Positions 1 to 6,977 of a stretch of DNA of 7,594 nt are shown here, piece after piece. The stretch comes from Bacteroidales bacterium. GTDB lineage: Bacteria; Bacteroidota; Bacteroidia; Bacteroidales; UBA932. Where the stretch lies: assembly GCA_023230265.1 (NCBI GenBank), contig JALNXR010000094.1:1-7594 (forward strand). The letters are read 5' to 3'. The translations under genes and the position numbers were made by a program. The notes beneath the pieces are model-generated. The model did not search any database. It was not told where the DNA came from and worked only from the letters and a program-made list of their open reading frames with translations. How positions within the stretch are numbered: the first letter of the stretch is position 1; the number at the start of each line of letters is the position of its first letter.

Positions 1-1
1 A

Positions 2-391
2 TCTGAGTTGCGCCGTCTTCTGATTGAGGAGGCAAAAAAGCAGGGCAAAGAGTATGGTTACTATTTCAAAAAGGTTACGGGCGGTTTTACCCAGATATCG
101 AGCACTACAGTCAACTCTTTTAATGTAACCCCGTTGGAGGTTTATAAAGTATTTGTCGACGGCAGGAAGGATGAGCTGGTAAGAGGTGTGGATATTATCG
201 GCACTCCTCTTTCCATGTTCTCAAACATTATATATGCAGGGGGAGACCCTGAAGTTTTCACAGGAACCTGCGGTGCGTCATCCGGTAATATTCCTGTCAC
301 GGCAATATCTCCTACCATTCTTGTTAACAAGGTAGAGTTGCAGAGAAAACCTCAGCCTTCAAACATTCCTCCCATTCTTCCCCGCTACTGA
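2..391 (+). CDS. TldD-like peptidase U62 family protein, C-terminal part (5' end outside window)
   Basis: The reading frame is open from the window edge to TGA at 389-391 with no convincing start, so the N-terminal part lies upstream; the TTG at 8 is only the first permissible codon. The visible 129 residues match the C-terminal domain of TldD/PmbA metallopeptidase-like proteins: an 'LVRGVDIIGTPLSMFSNI' stretch, then 'YAGGD', a 'GTCGASSG' turn (Cys codon 269-271), and an 'IPVTAISPTILV' tail ending in a beta strand. In E. coli TldD the equivalent 'CGK' cysteine is, to my recollection, the third zinc ligand beside the HExxxH histidines. Keeping it suggests this is the catalytically competent member of the pair, but the HExxxH region is not in the window. 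The next gene, a paralogue, starts 25 bases downstream and is probably in the same operon. Family assignment is firm; activity and substrate are inferred or unknown. Confidence 0.85.
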   Translation, partial: SELRRLLIEEAKKQGKEYGYYFKKVTGGFTQISSTTVNSFNVTPLEVYKVFVDGRKDELVRGVDIIGTPLSMFSNIIYAGGDPEVFTGTCGASSGNIPVTAISPTILVNKVELQRKPQPSNIPPILPRY

Positions 392-416
392 TTTGTTTTA
401 TTGTAAATATTTTAAC

Positions 417-2099
417 ATGAGAAAAATATATTCCATAGTGCTCATTATGCTTTTTGGCACACTTTCTTTGCATAGCCAGAATAATGACAATCTTATTTTC
501 CGTGCTATGCAGGATGAGCTTTTGAGAAACATGAAGGAACTTAAGTTACCGGAATCCCTTCCTCCTTTCTACATCTCCTATACGCTTTCTGAGACTCAGC
601 TTACCACTGTTACGGCGACCAAAGGTTCTATCCTTACCTCTGTTTCCATACCCAAGGAGCGGGTTAATTCTGTCAATCTCTATATCGGTGATTATAACTT
701 TTCCAGCGACTATTCTTACAGTGGCTTCGGGCTTATGTCATCTATGTTCGCCCCTTTGGACGACAACTATGAACAGCTTAGGAATGCCTTCTGGTCCAAT
801 TCGGACATTGCCTACAAGTTTGCTTCTGAGGTTTACAATTCCAAGAAGTCGAATCTTAAAAATGCCAATCTTAGCGATGAGGAAAAGGCTTTGCCGGATA
901 TGCAGAAACTGGAAACCCCTCCTGTCCTCATTGAGGAGCCTTCTCCCTTTGAATTCAGCCAGCTTAAATATGAAGATCTTGCTTCCTCTCTCTCAAAAGA
1001 ATTCGCTGACGATCCTTCTCTTTATGACACAAAGGTTGAGCTGTACGGTATACAGAACACATATTATATAACCAGTTCCGAAGGTACAAAGATAAAGCAA
1101 GGAGTAAATATTCTATCCCTTACCCTTAGGGCCAAGGTCAGAATGGAGAGTGGCACTGTCTTCAACGATCAGTTCAATTATCTTACCTCTACCTTCAACG
1201 AACTCCCCTCCATGGAAGAGTTGGTGAAGCTGGTTCGTGATTTTTCCGGAAAGATGATTGCGCTTAAGAGTGCTGCTCCCGTTAAGGAGTATTACACAGG
1301 CCCTGTTTTGTTTGAAGAGAGTGCCGTCTCCACTATTTTTCTTAACAATCTTTTAAATACGGCAGGTTTATACTCCTACAGAAAACCTGTACCTGTTACA
1401 TCCTCTGTTGCATGGGCGGAAGATGTCAGAGGTAAGTTAAACATTAAGCCTCTGGAAGAGAGGATGGGCAAGAAGGTTCTCGACAGCAGGATAAGCGTTA
1501 CCAACCGTACCAATATGACAGATTATAACGGAGAGAAGCTTATCGGGGCATATTCCGTTGATGCGCAAGGTGTAAAACCGGCAGAAGAGATGAAATTAAT
1601 TGAAAACGGCATTCTTAAATCGCTTATGAATAACAGGGTTCCCGGAAAAGTTATAAAGGAGTCCACCGGTAGTATGAAACTCGGGGTAAGACAGAGGTCA
1701 GTTGTTATGGGGGTGGCCCCTGGTACCCTGGTAATAGAAGCACCTGGAGGATCATCTCCCCGGGAGCTTAAAAGGGATCTTATCAATGCTGCAACAGAAG
1801 AGGGTCTTGATTACGCTTATATAGTGAGGAAGTTCTCGACAACAGGGGATCAGTATCTATACAGGGTATCGGTTGCAGATGGTACGGAGACTCTTGAGAT
1901 CGGCGCTGAGATAAGCGGCATCCCTCTTCAGAAACTCAAGAGGGTGCTTGGAGTATCTAAGGAGCAGAGAGCGGAAAACACAATGATGGGCGGTGTCATC
2001 CCGATCTCAGTGGTATATCCGTCAGCATTGCTGCTTGAGGATGTGGAGATAAATGTCAAGAGGTTGAATACTCAGAAAAACTCACCACTGATACATTGA
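417..2099 (+). CDS. Exported TldD/PmbA-family protein, probably non-catalytic (TldE-like) partner
   Basis: A 560-residue protein. I chose the ATG at 417 because it opens directly into a signal peptide (MRKIYSIVLIMLFGTLSLHS, then Gln21 as likely mature N-terminus); the frame also reads from a TTG at 393, which only adds eight residues ahead of it. After a ~200-residue N-terminal region comes the TldD/PmbA core. At about residues 295-317 the 'GPVLFEESAVSTIFLNNLL' segment sits where TldD carries HExxxH, but no such motif is present. The C-terminal domain has 'GAYSVDAQGV' (about 377-386), 'STGSMKLG', and a final 'MMGGVIPISVVYPSALLL' that lacks the Cys-Gly of the upstream paralogue. The missing ligands argue for a pseudoenzyme, as TldE/PmbA is in the E. 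coli TldD-TldE heterodimer. The 25-base gap to the upstream gene suggests co-transcription and perhaps a heteromeric periplasmic complex. Family is well supported; complex formation is inference. Confidence 0.85.
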   Translation: MRKIYSIVLIMLFGTLSLHSQNNDNLIFRAMQDELLRNMKELKLPESLPPFYISYTLSETQLTTVTATKGSILTSVSIPKERVNSVNLYIGDYNFSSDYSYSGFGLMSSMFAPLDDNYEQLRNAFWSNSDIAYKFASEVYNSKKSNLKNANLSDEEKALPDMQKLETPPVLIEEPSPFEFSQLKYEDLASSLSKEFADDPSLYDTKVELYGIQNTYYITSSEGTKIKQGVNILSLTLRAKVRMESGTVFNDQFNYLTSTFNELPSMEELVKLVRDFSGKMIALKSAAPVKEYYTGPVLFEESAVSTIFLNNLLNTAGLYSYRKPVPVTSSVAWAEDVRGKLNIKPLEERMGKKVLDSRISVTNRTNMTDYNGEKLIGAYSVDAQGVKPAEEMKLIENGILKSLMNNRVPGKVIKESTGSMKLGVRQRSVVMGVAPGTLVIEAPGGSSPRELKRDLINAATEEGLDYAYIVRKFSTTGDQYLYRVSVADGTETLEIGAEISGIPLQKLKRVLGVSKEQRAENTMMGGVIPISVVYPSALLLEDVEINVKRLNTQKNSPLIH

Positions 2100-2383
2100 A
2101 AAATCACTGCTGATACATTCCAGATAAAATATTGACCGGAAAGAGAGACTGTCAGAGGGTAAATTTTGTTTATACAATATTGGTAATAAGCATTATCATG
2201 TCATCCTTTTTTTAAGGATCAACAATGCTTTTGTTATGATCCGGGGATAACTGCCGGTGTGTTTATTGTTGCAGTCAGGTTGATTTTTATTAATTTTATA
2301 AATTGAAAACAACCCAAACTAACCAATCAACTTAAACTAACCACAATAACCCAACTAACCACAATAAACAAAATTACCCCAAA
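2100..2383. other. Intergenic region / leader of the S9 peptidase gene
   Basis: This gap holds no open frame of note. A 10-base direct repeat, CTGATACATT at 2088-2097 and 2110-2119, straddles the stop codon of the preceding gene. Several short inverted repeats follow: GGTAAT/ATTATC at 2182-2187 and 2192-2197; ATCCTT/AAGGAT at 2203-2208 and 2214-2219; and GGATCAACAA paired imperfectly with TTGTTATGATCC at 2216-2225 and 2231-2242. None is followed by a run of T typical of a terminator. I find no good TTTG/TAnnTTTG promoter pair; ATAAATTG at 2298-2305 is a poor match. From 2306 to the start codon there is no G. Confidence 0.6.
2317..2370 (+). repeat. Three 18-base tandem repeats in a G-free leader
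   Basis: Three head-to-tail units start at 2317, 2335 and 2353, each beginning AACTAACCA. The second and third share the first 15 bases exactly (AACTAACCACAATAA); the first diverges after nine. They lie inside an 80-base stretch (2306-2385) made only of A, C and T that ends in the ATG of the S9 peptidase gene. Such a leader cannot fold well and has no Shine-Dalgarno site, which fits initiation in Bacteroidota, where A-rich unstructured leaders favour translation. Function is inferred. Confidence 0.75.
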
Positions 2384-5107
2384 ATGAAAACAAAACATAA
2401 GTTGTCAATCAGCTCCGGCATGATTGGCAGTCCCTTATTATTTATCATTGCGACATTGATCGTTTATACAGTCACAGGCACCTCTCTTTTTGCACAAAAC
2501 CGCAGTCTGGATGATTCTGTATATGACAAGTGGCGTAACATAGAAAAATGCACAGTGTCTCAGGACGGCAATGTGGTGCTGACTGAATACAAAAGTCATG
2601 CAGAGAAGGAGGTTCTGGTAATCAGAATTGACGATAAAGTCATTGAAAAAGAGATAACAGGAGGGAAGTCGGTAAAATTTTTCGGTAAAAATAACTCAGC
2701 TCATTTTTTTGTTAAAGATACGCTCTTTGTCCTGGATGGCAGAACCGGCGAGATTCAAAGATTCGGTCAGGCCAAAGAGGTAACTTCTGATAAGGGTTCA
2801 GATTTTATAGCCTGGTTTAGCAAGGAACAATTCTATGTATCATCCCTCATGCAAAAAGATTCATTGTCCGGAGTTAAGAAGAGTATCTTTGCCGGTCCTG
2901 AAAGATTTGCTTTGCTCTGCTCCCGGGATTCGGTCAATTACATACTCCTTATTGATCTAAGATCTAAGAAGCTTTTCGCCAGAGACACAATATATACCAC
3001 AACAGATTATATCCCTGACATATCTGCTGACAGTAAAGGTGAAAACCTTCTGTTTTTCTCATCTGCTGACTCCTCTTTTTTGAGGGACACCGAGGTCCTG
3101 ATGATCAATCTGAAAAATAAAAAACTGATTTACACGGGACTTGATAAGAGTAAGTTGCCGGAGGGTATGCTTTTTAATGTAAAAAAGGGAATTTCGTTTT
3201 CTGATGATGACAGCTTCTTTAAATTTGAAATATCCCCAAAAGAGGCTCTTACAAAGAGTGATAATGCTAAAAATAAAAAAGTGACTTCAAAAAGTGAAGC
3301 AGGTGAAAAACCTCCTTTTGAGTACGAGCTTTGGAGATGGAATGATACCATTCTTCCATCTCAGAAATATGTTAAACCGAATCGTTATGCCAATAATATA
3401 AAATCTCTGTACTATCCTGAAGAGCAGAAGTTTGTTCGTCTGTCACTTGGCAAAGGTGTTTTTCTGATGAGCGGAGACAAATCTCCATTTGCCTTTGAGC
3501 TTGATGATTCACCATTTTTGTATGAGGATATGTGGAGAGATCCGCTTCCTAAAAACTTCTATGCCATCAATGCAAAAACCGGTGAGACTGTTATGTTGTA
3601 CGATCAGTTTATCGGTGCTTTTACAGTCTCCCCCCTGACACCCCATCTCTTTACTTATGAGCCGGATACGGAAAAATGGTTTGTTACAGATCTTAATACA
3701 ATGCAAAAAAGGGATTTGTCAGGTAAACTCAAATACCCTGTAAAGAATCAGAGTTTTGACAAGCCTCAGCCTGCATCACCTTACGGCCAGGCCGGAATCT
3801 CCTCTGACAGGAAGTATTTTATTGTTTATGATGAATATGATGTATGGGCTTTGCCAATTTCCGGAGACGGGGAACCTGTGTGCATAACTTCCGGATATGG
3901 CAGAGAGAATAATATCAGGTTTAAAGTGTTGGATATTAGCGGAGAAAAGGGACGTCCCGGCGGTGTTGACCTGAGCTCCCCGATTATTCTACAATCGGTA
4001 AATCTTAATGATATGCATTCAGGATTCTATCGTGTTACCGTGGGGAACAGTTCTACTATAAGAAACCTTGCTTCAAAAGAGGGCAGTGAATCGAAAAGGA
4101 GACATATGATTAAAGTGGGTAAACCGGTAAAACTGCTCGAAGGACCATTTAAATATTCCTTTATTAAAAGCCTGGATAACAGATATCTGATAAAAAAGGA
4201 GAGTTTCAGTGAAGCTCCCGATTACTGGCTTACTGATACTGATTTTAAACCTATAAAAAGAATTACTTCCCTAAATGAGCAATTAGAAGGGTATAAAACA
4301 GGGAATTCAAGTGTGATAGAATGGAGAGATTCGAGCGGAACTTTGCAAAGAGGGGTGCTATATACTCCGGAAGGGTATGATCCGGCTAAAAAGTATCCGG
4401 TAATTGTTTATCTGTATGAGACGATGACTCAGGATACCTACACCTTTTACCCTCCCGAACCTACAACCTCCACTATAAACCCCCTGATGGCTGTCAGCCG
4501 GGGATATGTAATGTTTATGCCGGATATCAGGTATGAAATAGGATGGCCGGGAAGGAGCAGTTTAAGGATAACAGACAGCGGGACAAAACATCTGATCAAT
4601 ACAGGGATTGCCGATCCGGATAGAATCGGTATCCAGGGACATAGCTGGGGCGGTTATCAGGTGGGGTATATCATCACTCAGACAAATCTCTACAAATGTG
4701 CCTGCACCGAGACTGCAGTGACCAATATGACATCGGCTTACTCCGGCCTGAGAGCAGGTCCGGGAAAACCAAGAATGTTCATGTACGAATCAACTCAGAG
4801 CAGGATAGGAGGTACTCTTTGGGATAAGCAGGAGAATTATATCAGGAATTCCTCACTCTTTTATCTTGACAGAGTGGCAACTCCTTTACTTTCAAGACAC
4901 AGTGATGGGGATGAAGCTGTGCCTTTTACCCAGGGACTTGAACTTTTCCTTGGTCTTAAAAGACTGGGTAAACAGGTATGGATGTTCAACTACAAGGGAG
5001 ACGGCCACAACATAAAGAAAAGAGAGATTGCTGTTGACTGGACAAAGAGAATGGATCAGTTTTTTGACTACTATCTTCTGGGAGTTGAAAAACCTGAGTG
5101 GATGTAG
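2384..5107 (+). CDS. Exported S9-family (prolyl oligopeptidase-like) serine peptidase
   Basis: A 907-residue protein predicted to cleave peptides in the periplasm or at the cell surface. Residues 1-37 form a long signal peptide (basic start, hydrophobic core about 17-30, 'SLFA' before Gln38). About residues 45-640 are a beta-propeller-like region with a lysine- and serine-rich linker near 290-310. The alpha/beta-hydrolase domain runs from about 645. It carries the nucleophile elbow 'GHSWGG' (Ser754), the acid in 'DGDEAVPF' (Asp843, the D-x-x-V position of S9 enzymes) and the base in 'GDGHNI' (His875), so the triad looks intact. The closest type I recognise is the acylaminoacyl-peptidase/dipeptidyl-peptidase-like group common in Bacteroidota; exact cleavage specificity cannot be read off. 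Trp in the GxSWGG elbow replaces the more common Tyr. The gene stands between long gaps and is probably its own transcription unit. Confidence 0.92.
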   Translation: MKTKHKLSISSGMIGSPLLFIIATLIVYTVTGTSLFAQNRSLDDSVYDKWRNIEKCTVSQDGNVVLTEYKSHAEKEVLVIRIDDKVIEKEITGGKSVKFFGKNNSAHFFVKDTLFVLDGRTGEIQRFGQAKEVTSDKGSDFIAWFSKEQFYVSSLMQKDSLSGVKKSIFAGPERFALLCSRDSVNYILLIDLRSKKLFARDTIYTTTDYIPDISADSKGENLLFFSSADSSFLRDTEVLMINLKNKKLIYTGLDKSKLPEGMLFNVKKGISFSDDDSFFKFEISPKEALTKSDNAKNKKVTSKSEAGEKPPFEYELWRWNDTILPSQKYVKPNRYANNIKSLYYPEEQKFVRLSLGKGVFLMSGDKSPFAFELDDSPFLYEDMWRDPLPKNFYAINAKTGETVMLYDQFIGAFTVSPLTPHLFTYEPDTEKWFVTDLNTMQKRDLSGKLKYPVKNQSFDKPQPASPYGQAGISSDRKYFIVYDEYDVWALPISGDGEPVCITSGYGRENNIRFKVLDISGEKGRPGGVDLSSPIILQSVNLNDMHSGFYRVTVGNSSTIRNLASKEGSESKRRHMIKVGKPVKLLEGPFKYSFIKSLDNRYLIKKESFSEAPDYWLTDTDFKPIKRITSLNEQLEGYKTGNSSVIEWRDSSGTLQRGVLYTPEGYDPAKKYPVIVYLYETMTQDTYTFYPPEPTTSTINPLMAVSRGYVMFMPDIRYEIGWPGRSSLRITDSGTKHLINTGIADPDRIGIQGHSWGGYQVGYIITQTNLYKCACTETAVTNMTSAYSGLRAGPGKPRMFMYESTQSRIGGTLWDKQENYIRNSSLFYLDRVATPLLSRHSDGDEAVPFTQGLELFLGLKRLGKQVWMFNYKGDGHNIKKREIAVDWTKRMDQFFDYYLLGVEKPEWM

Positions 5108-5123
5108 GCCAGGGGTAATAATC

Positions 5124-5161
5124 TGTGTATTATCATTGTTTATGTGTATTATCTTTGTTTA
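5124..5161 (+). repeat. 19-base tandem direct repeat upstream of the sigma factor gene
   Basis: Two adjacent copies, TGTGTATTATCATTGTTTA (5124-5142) and TGTGTATTATCTTTGTTTA (5143-5161), differ at one base. They end 47 bases before the ECF sigma start codon. The second copy contains TATCTTTG, a perfect TAnnTTTG -7 element; the single difference (A for T) breaks that element in the first copy. The pair could be a regulator binding site, a duplicated promoter, or chance slippage. Confidence 0.7.
5150..5157 (+). promoter_or_regulatory. Candidate -7 element (TAnnTTTG) for the sigma/anti-sigma operon
   Basis: TATCTTTG matches the Bacteroidota housekeeping -7 consensus TAnnTTTG exactly and would place the transcript start near 5163, giving a leader of about 45 bases. 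No good TTTG -33 box lies at the expected spacing; TGTG at 5124-5127 (22-base spacer) is the nearest, so confidence is limited. Confidence 0.35.
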
Positions 5162-5208
5162 TGTAAAATAAAATACTTTTTTTTGTCATCTGTAACCAGC
5201 TTGAACAT

Positions 5209-5775
5209 ATGGATGATAATAATAATCCGGACAAAGAATGTTTAAGACTCCTTCGGGAAAAAGGGGATAAAAAAGCATTTTGTGAAATATACGAACGCTA
5301 TTGGCATTCAATGTTCAATGCTGCTTACAAACGGCTAAAGGATAAGGGCCTGTCACAGGATATTGTTCAGAACATCTTTATTGACATATGGGCCAGACAA
5401 AAAAGTCTGGAGATTGAAAATCTGTCAGCATTTCTGCATACTGCAGTCCGTTTCCAGGTCTTCAAAATAGTTTCCAGATCAAAAGAGTCACCTGTATTTC
5501 TGGATTTAATACAGACAATCTCTTCATCTCCTTTTAGGGCTGATGGTAAAATAATAGAAAACGAACTACAGGCTCTCTTTGAAAAATTTCTTCTTTCCTT
5601 ACCCGAAAGTAGACGGAAAATATTTGTAATGCATTATATGGAAGAGTTGTCCTCCCGTGAGATATCTGATAAAATGGGTATTTCCCAGAAGACAGTTCAA
5701 AACCAGATGAAGACCGCTGAGAATCAGCTTAGAAATATGCTTGCCCGTTTTCTTTCAGCGTTATTGACTCTGTAA
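5209..5775 (+). CDS. ECF sigma-70 factor, FecI-like (Bacteroidota expansion family)
   Basis: A 188-residue sigma factor that would direct RNA polymerase to the promoter of its cognate SusC-type receptor operon. The sigma-2 domain lies at about residues 23-64 ('AFCEIYERYWHSMFNAAY', then 'SQDIVQNIFIDIW'), the core- and -10-binding helices. The sigma-4 domain lies at about 130-178 ('LPESRRKIFVMHYMEELS', then 'REISDKMGISQKTVQNQM', a helix-turn-helix). A short variable linker separates them and there is no sigma-3, as is normal for ECF factors. The size is typical. The ATG at 5209 is the only start that keeps the usual short N-terminus before sigma-2. The anti-sigma gene follows after 61 bases and the receptor after that, the standard cell-surface signalling order. 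The ligand cannot be inferred. Confidence 0.93.
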   Translation: MDDNNNPDKECLRLLREKGDKKAFCEIYERYWHSMFNAAYKRLKDKGLSQDIVQNIFIDIWARQKSLEIENLSAFLHTAVRFQVFKIVSRSKESPVFLDLIQTISSSPFRADGKIIENELQALFEKFLLSLPESRRKIFVMHYMEELSSREISDKMGISQKTVQNQMKTAENQLRNMLARFLSALLTL

Positions 5776-5784
5776 AATTTACAG
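5770..5784. promoter_or_regulatory. 15-base perfect palindrome over the sigma stop codon
   Basis: CTGTAAAATTTACAG consists of two 7-base arms (CTGTAAA/TTTACAG) around a central A and spans the TAA stop at 5773-5775. The tiny spacer makes it a poor RNA hairpin but a reasonable dimer-binding operator. Its position 52 bases before the fecR-like start would suit control of the second gene. Functional role is speculative. Confidence 0.35.
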
Positions 5785-5792
5785 TTCATTTG

Positions 5793-5835
5793 GGATTTTT
5801 TGGGTTATCAGGTACTAATATATAAAACCCAATCC
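5793..5835 (+). promoter_or_regulatory. Possible RNA stem next to the anti-sigma start codon
   Basis: GGATT (5793-5797) and GGGTT (5802-5806) are complementary in order to AATCC (5831-5835) and AACCC (5826-5830). Folded, they form a 10-bp stem with a 4-base T bulge and a 19-base loop. The stem ends one base before the ATG at 5837, so it could limit translation initiation of the anti-sigma factor. With AT-rich sequence this may be fortuitous. Confidence 0.3.
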
Positions 5836-5836
5836 A

Positions 5837-6838
5837 ATGAACATTCAGATTTTTCATAAGGAACATATCCGGATAATACGTCGTTATCTGGCGGGAGAAG
5901 CAACAGAGAAGGAAAAGGATTTTCTGGAATCCTATTATGACTATTTCGAGAAAGAACCGGATATTCTCGATGATCTGTCTCCTGCTGAGAAATCTACACT
6001 AAAGAACCAAATGCAACAATTCATACTTAACCGTATTGAAAAACCGGTCATTCCGGTTATACCTTTATGGAAGAGAGTGGGTAGGATTGCCGCTTTGGTA
6101 GTTTTGTTGTTGAGCATAGCTCTTTTAACCAGAAATTTTTTCTCTTCCGACCAATCAGAAAATGATAAGGATGTCATAAGGGAGATAACAGCAGAAGTAG
6201 GGACTCAGAAAAACATTTATCTGTCTGACGGAAGCAGTGTCCTGTTAAAAGAGGGCAGTTCAATAAAATATAAAAACATTTTCAGGGACTCCGTTCGCGA
6301 GGTTTATCTGACAGGCGAGGCTTTTTTTGAAGTTACACCTGACGATACAAAACCATTTATTGTGTATAGCGGAAAAATCAGAACATGGGTTTTGGGTACG
6401 GCATTTACAATAAAGGCATATCCCGGACAAGAGGAGATATTGGTCAGGGTTGTAAGAGGAAAGGTCAGAGTGGATGCTCCTTCAGAAGATGAACCTGAGA
6501 TGCAAAAGGTCAAAGAAAGTATAATACTTATCCCTGATCAGGAGATATCATATAACATCACGACAGGCCAGTTCAAACACAATGATCTACAGATAAATCC
6601 GGCTCCTCAACAAAAACCGTCGGAATACACTATGGATAATCTGACAATGGCACAGGCCGCCAAAATAATAAGCGAGAGATTTAAAAAAGAGGTGATATTT
6701 GACAACCCCGCTCTTATTAACAGCCGTATAACCGTCAGTTTCTTTGAGAAAGATCCCCTGGATGAAGTGCTCACTGTTATCTGCGGGGTAAGCAAGTTTA
6801 ATTATAAAATTGAAAGAGACACAATTATAATCAAATAG
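5837..6838 (+). CDS. FecR-family anti-sigma factor, single-pass membrane protein with DUF4974
   Basis: A 333-residue inner-membrane regulator that would hold and activate the adjacent ECF sigma factor. About residues 1-75 are cytoplasmic, with the typical opening 'RYLAGEATEKEKDFLESYY'. One transmembrane helix spans about 82-98 (RIAALVVLLLSIALL). The periplasmic FecR domain covers about 116-213, including 'LSDGSSVLLKEGSSI', 'REVYLTGEAFFEV' and 'VLGTAFTIKAY'. The last 70 residues (about 265-333, 'MDNLTMAQAAKIIS' to 'RDTIIIK') are a DUF4974-type domain. In the Fec paradigm the C-terminal part of FecR contacts the signalling domain of the receptor, and the N-terminal part contacts sigma. Length and domain order are normal for Bacteroidota. 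The ATG at 5837 gives the expected start. It is followed by the SusC-like receptor gene after an intergenic gap with a strong hairpin. Confidence 0.93.
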   Translation: MNIQIFHKEHIRIIRRYLAGEATEKEKDFLESYYDYFEKEPDILDDLSPAEKSTLKNQMQQFILNRIEKPVIPVIPLWKRVGRIAALVVLLLSIALLTRNFFSSDQSENDKDVIREITAEVGTQKNIYLSDGSSVLLKEGSSIKYKNIFRDSVREVYLTGEAFFEVTPDDTKPFIVYSGKIRTWVLGTAFTIKAYPGQEEILVRVVRGKVRVDAPSEDEPEMQKVKESIILIPDQEISYNITTGQFKHNDLQINPAPQQKPSEYTMDNLTMAQAAKIISERFKKEVIFDNPALINSRITVSFFEKDPLDEVLTVICGVSKFNYKIERDTIIIK

Positions 6839-6892
6839 CTATATGCAGACAATAGATTTTTATCTTAATAAATCTCCCTAAAAAATCAAGGT

Positions 6893-6929
6893 AAAAAAAT
6901 TCCCGGAAGGATTGCAGCCTTCCGGGAAT
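6893..6929 (-). terminator. Intrinsic terminator reading leftward, between fecR-like and susC-like genes
   Basis: A perfect 12-bp stem, ATTCCCGGAAGG (6899-6910) with CCTTCCGGGAAT (6918-6929), encloses a 7-base loop. On the + strand seven A precede it (6893-6899), so on the minus strand the hairpin is followed by a T run, the classic rho-independent layout. On the + strand only a weak T run follows (CAGCTTTACA), so efficient rightward termination is less likely, although the hairpin could still attenuate read-through from the anti-sigma gene. No minus-strand protein gene is present to explain it. Confidence 0.75.
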
Positions 6930-6932
6930 CAG

Positions 6933-6956
6933 CTTTACACAATAACAACTTTACAC
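6933..6956 (+). repeat. 8-base direct repeat CTTTACAC upstream of the susC-like gene
   Basis: CTTTACAC occurs at 6933-6940 and 6949-6956, a period of 16 bases. It lies between the terminator hairpin and the receptor start, inside the candidate small RNA. It could be a binding site or part of the ECF-dependent receptor promoter, or it could be chance in AT-rich sequence. Confidence 0.4.
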
Positions 6957-6977
6957 TCATTATTATCTAAAACCTTA

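Larger units (their letters stand above)
6893..6974 (-). ncRNA. Candidate antisense small RNA at the 5' side of the susC-like gene
   Basis: On the minus strand a promoter-like element (TTTG, 22-base spacer, TAAATTTG) is followed about 4-6 bases later by a presumed start near 6972-6974, and about 80 bases on by an intrinsic terminator ending near 6893. The transcript would be AT-rich with a GC-rich 3' hairpin and would be antisense to the leader of the receptor mRNA. Position and orientation resemble the DonS-type cis-antisense RNAs reported in Bacteroides fragilis loci with ECF sigma, anti-sigma and susC genes; I have not compared sequences. The promoter and terminator are seen directly; the transcript is inferred. 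Confidence 0.5.

Noticed and set aside
393..416. TTG start for the second TldD-family gene
   Set aside because: It adds eight residues ahead of a standard signal peptide that begins at the ATG at 417.
688..1071. 127-codon open frame on the + strand inside the second TldD-family gene
   Set aside because: It lies wholly within a well-supported gene in another frame and its product shows no domain or signal-like organisation.
2088..2119. CTGATACATT direct repeat around the stop codon of the second TldD-family gene
   Set aside because: Only two 10-base copies with no other structure; noted in the intergenic entry but not enough for a functional claim.
3130..3351. Minus-strand open frames inside the S9 gene (also 3509-3706), the TldD-family genes and the fecR-like gene
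   Set aside because: All are short, antisense to clear family members, and show no recognisable protein features or own start context.
5118..5133. ATAAT/ATTAT inverted repeat as a terminator for the S9 gene
   Set aside because: Five A-T pairs only, with no following T run; too weak to call.
5178..5185. TTTTTTTG as a -7 element for the sigma gene
   Set aside because: It lacks the TA of TAnnTTTG; the nearby TATCTTTG is a better match.
6886..6960. 24-codon minus-strand frame in the candidate small RNA
   Set aside because: It reads straight through the terminator hairpin and T run, so most of the transcript would end before its stop codon; the product has no notable features.
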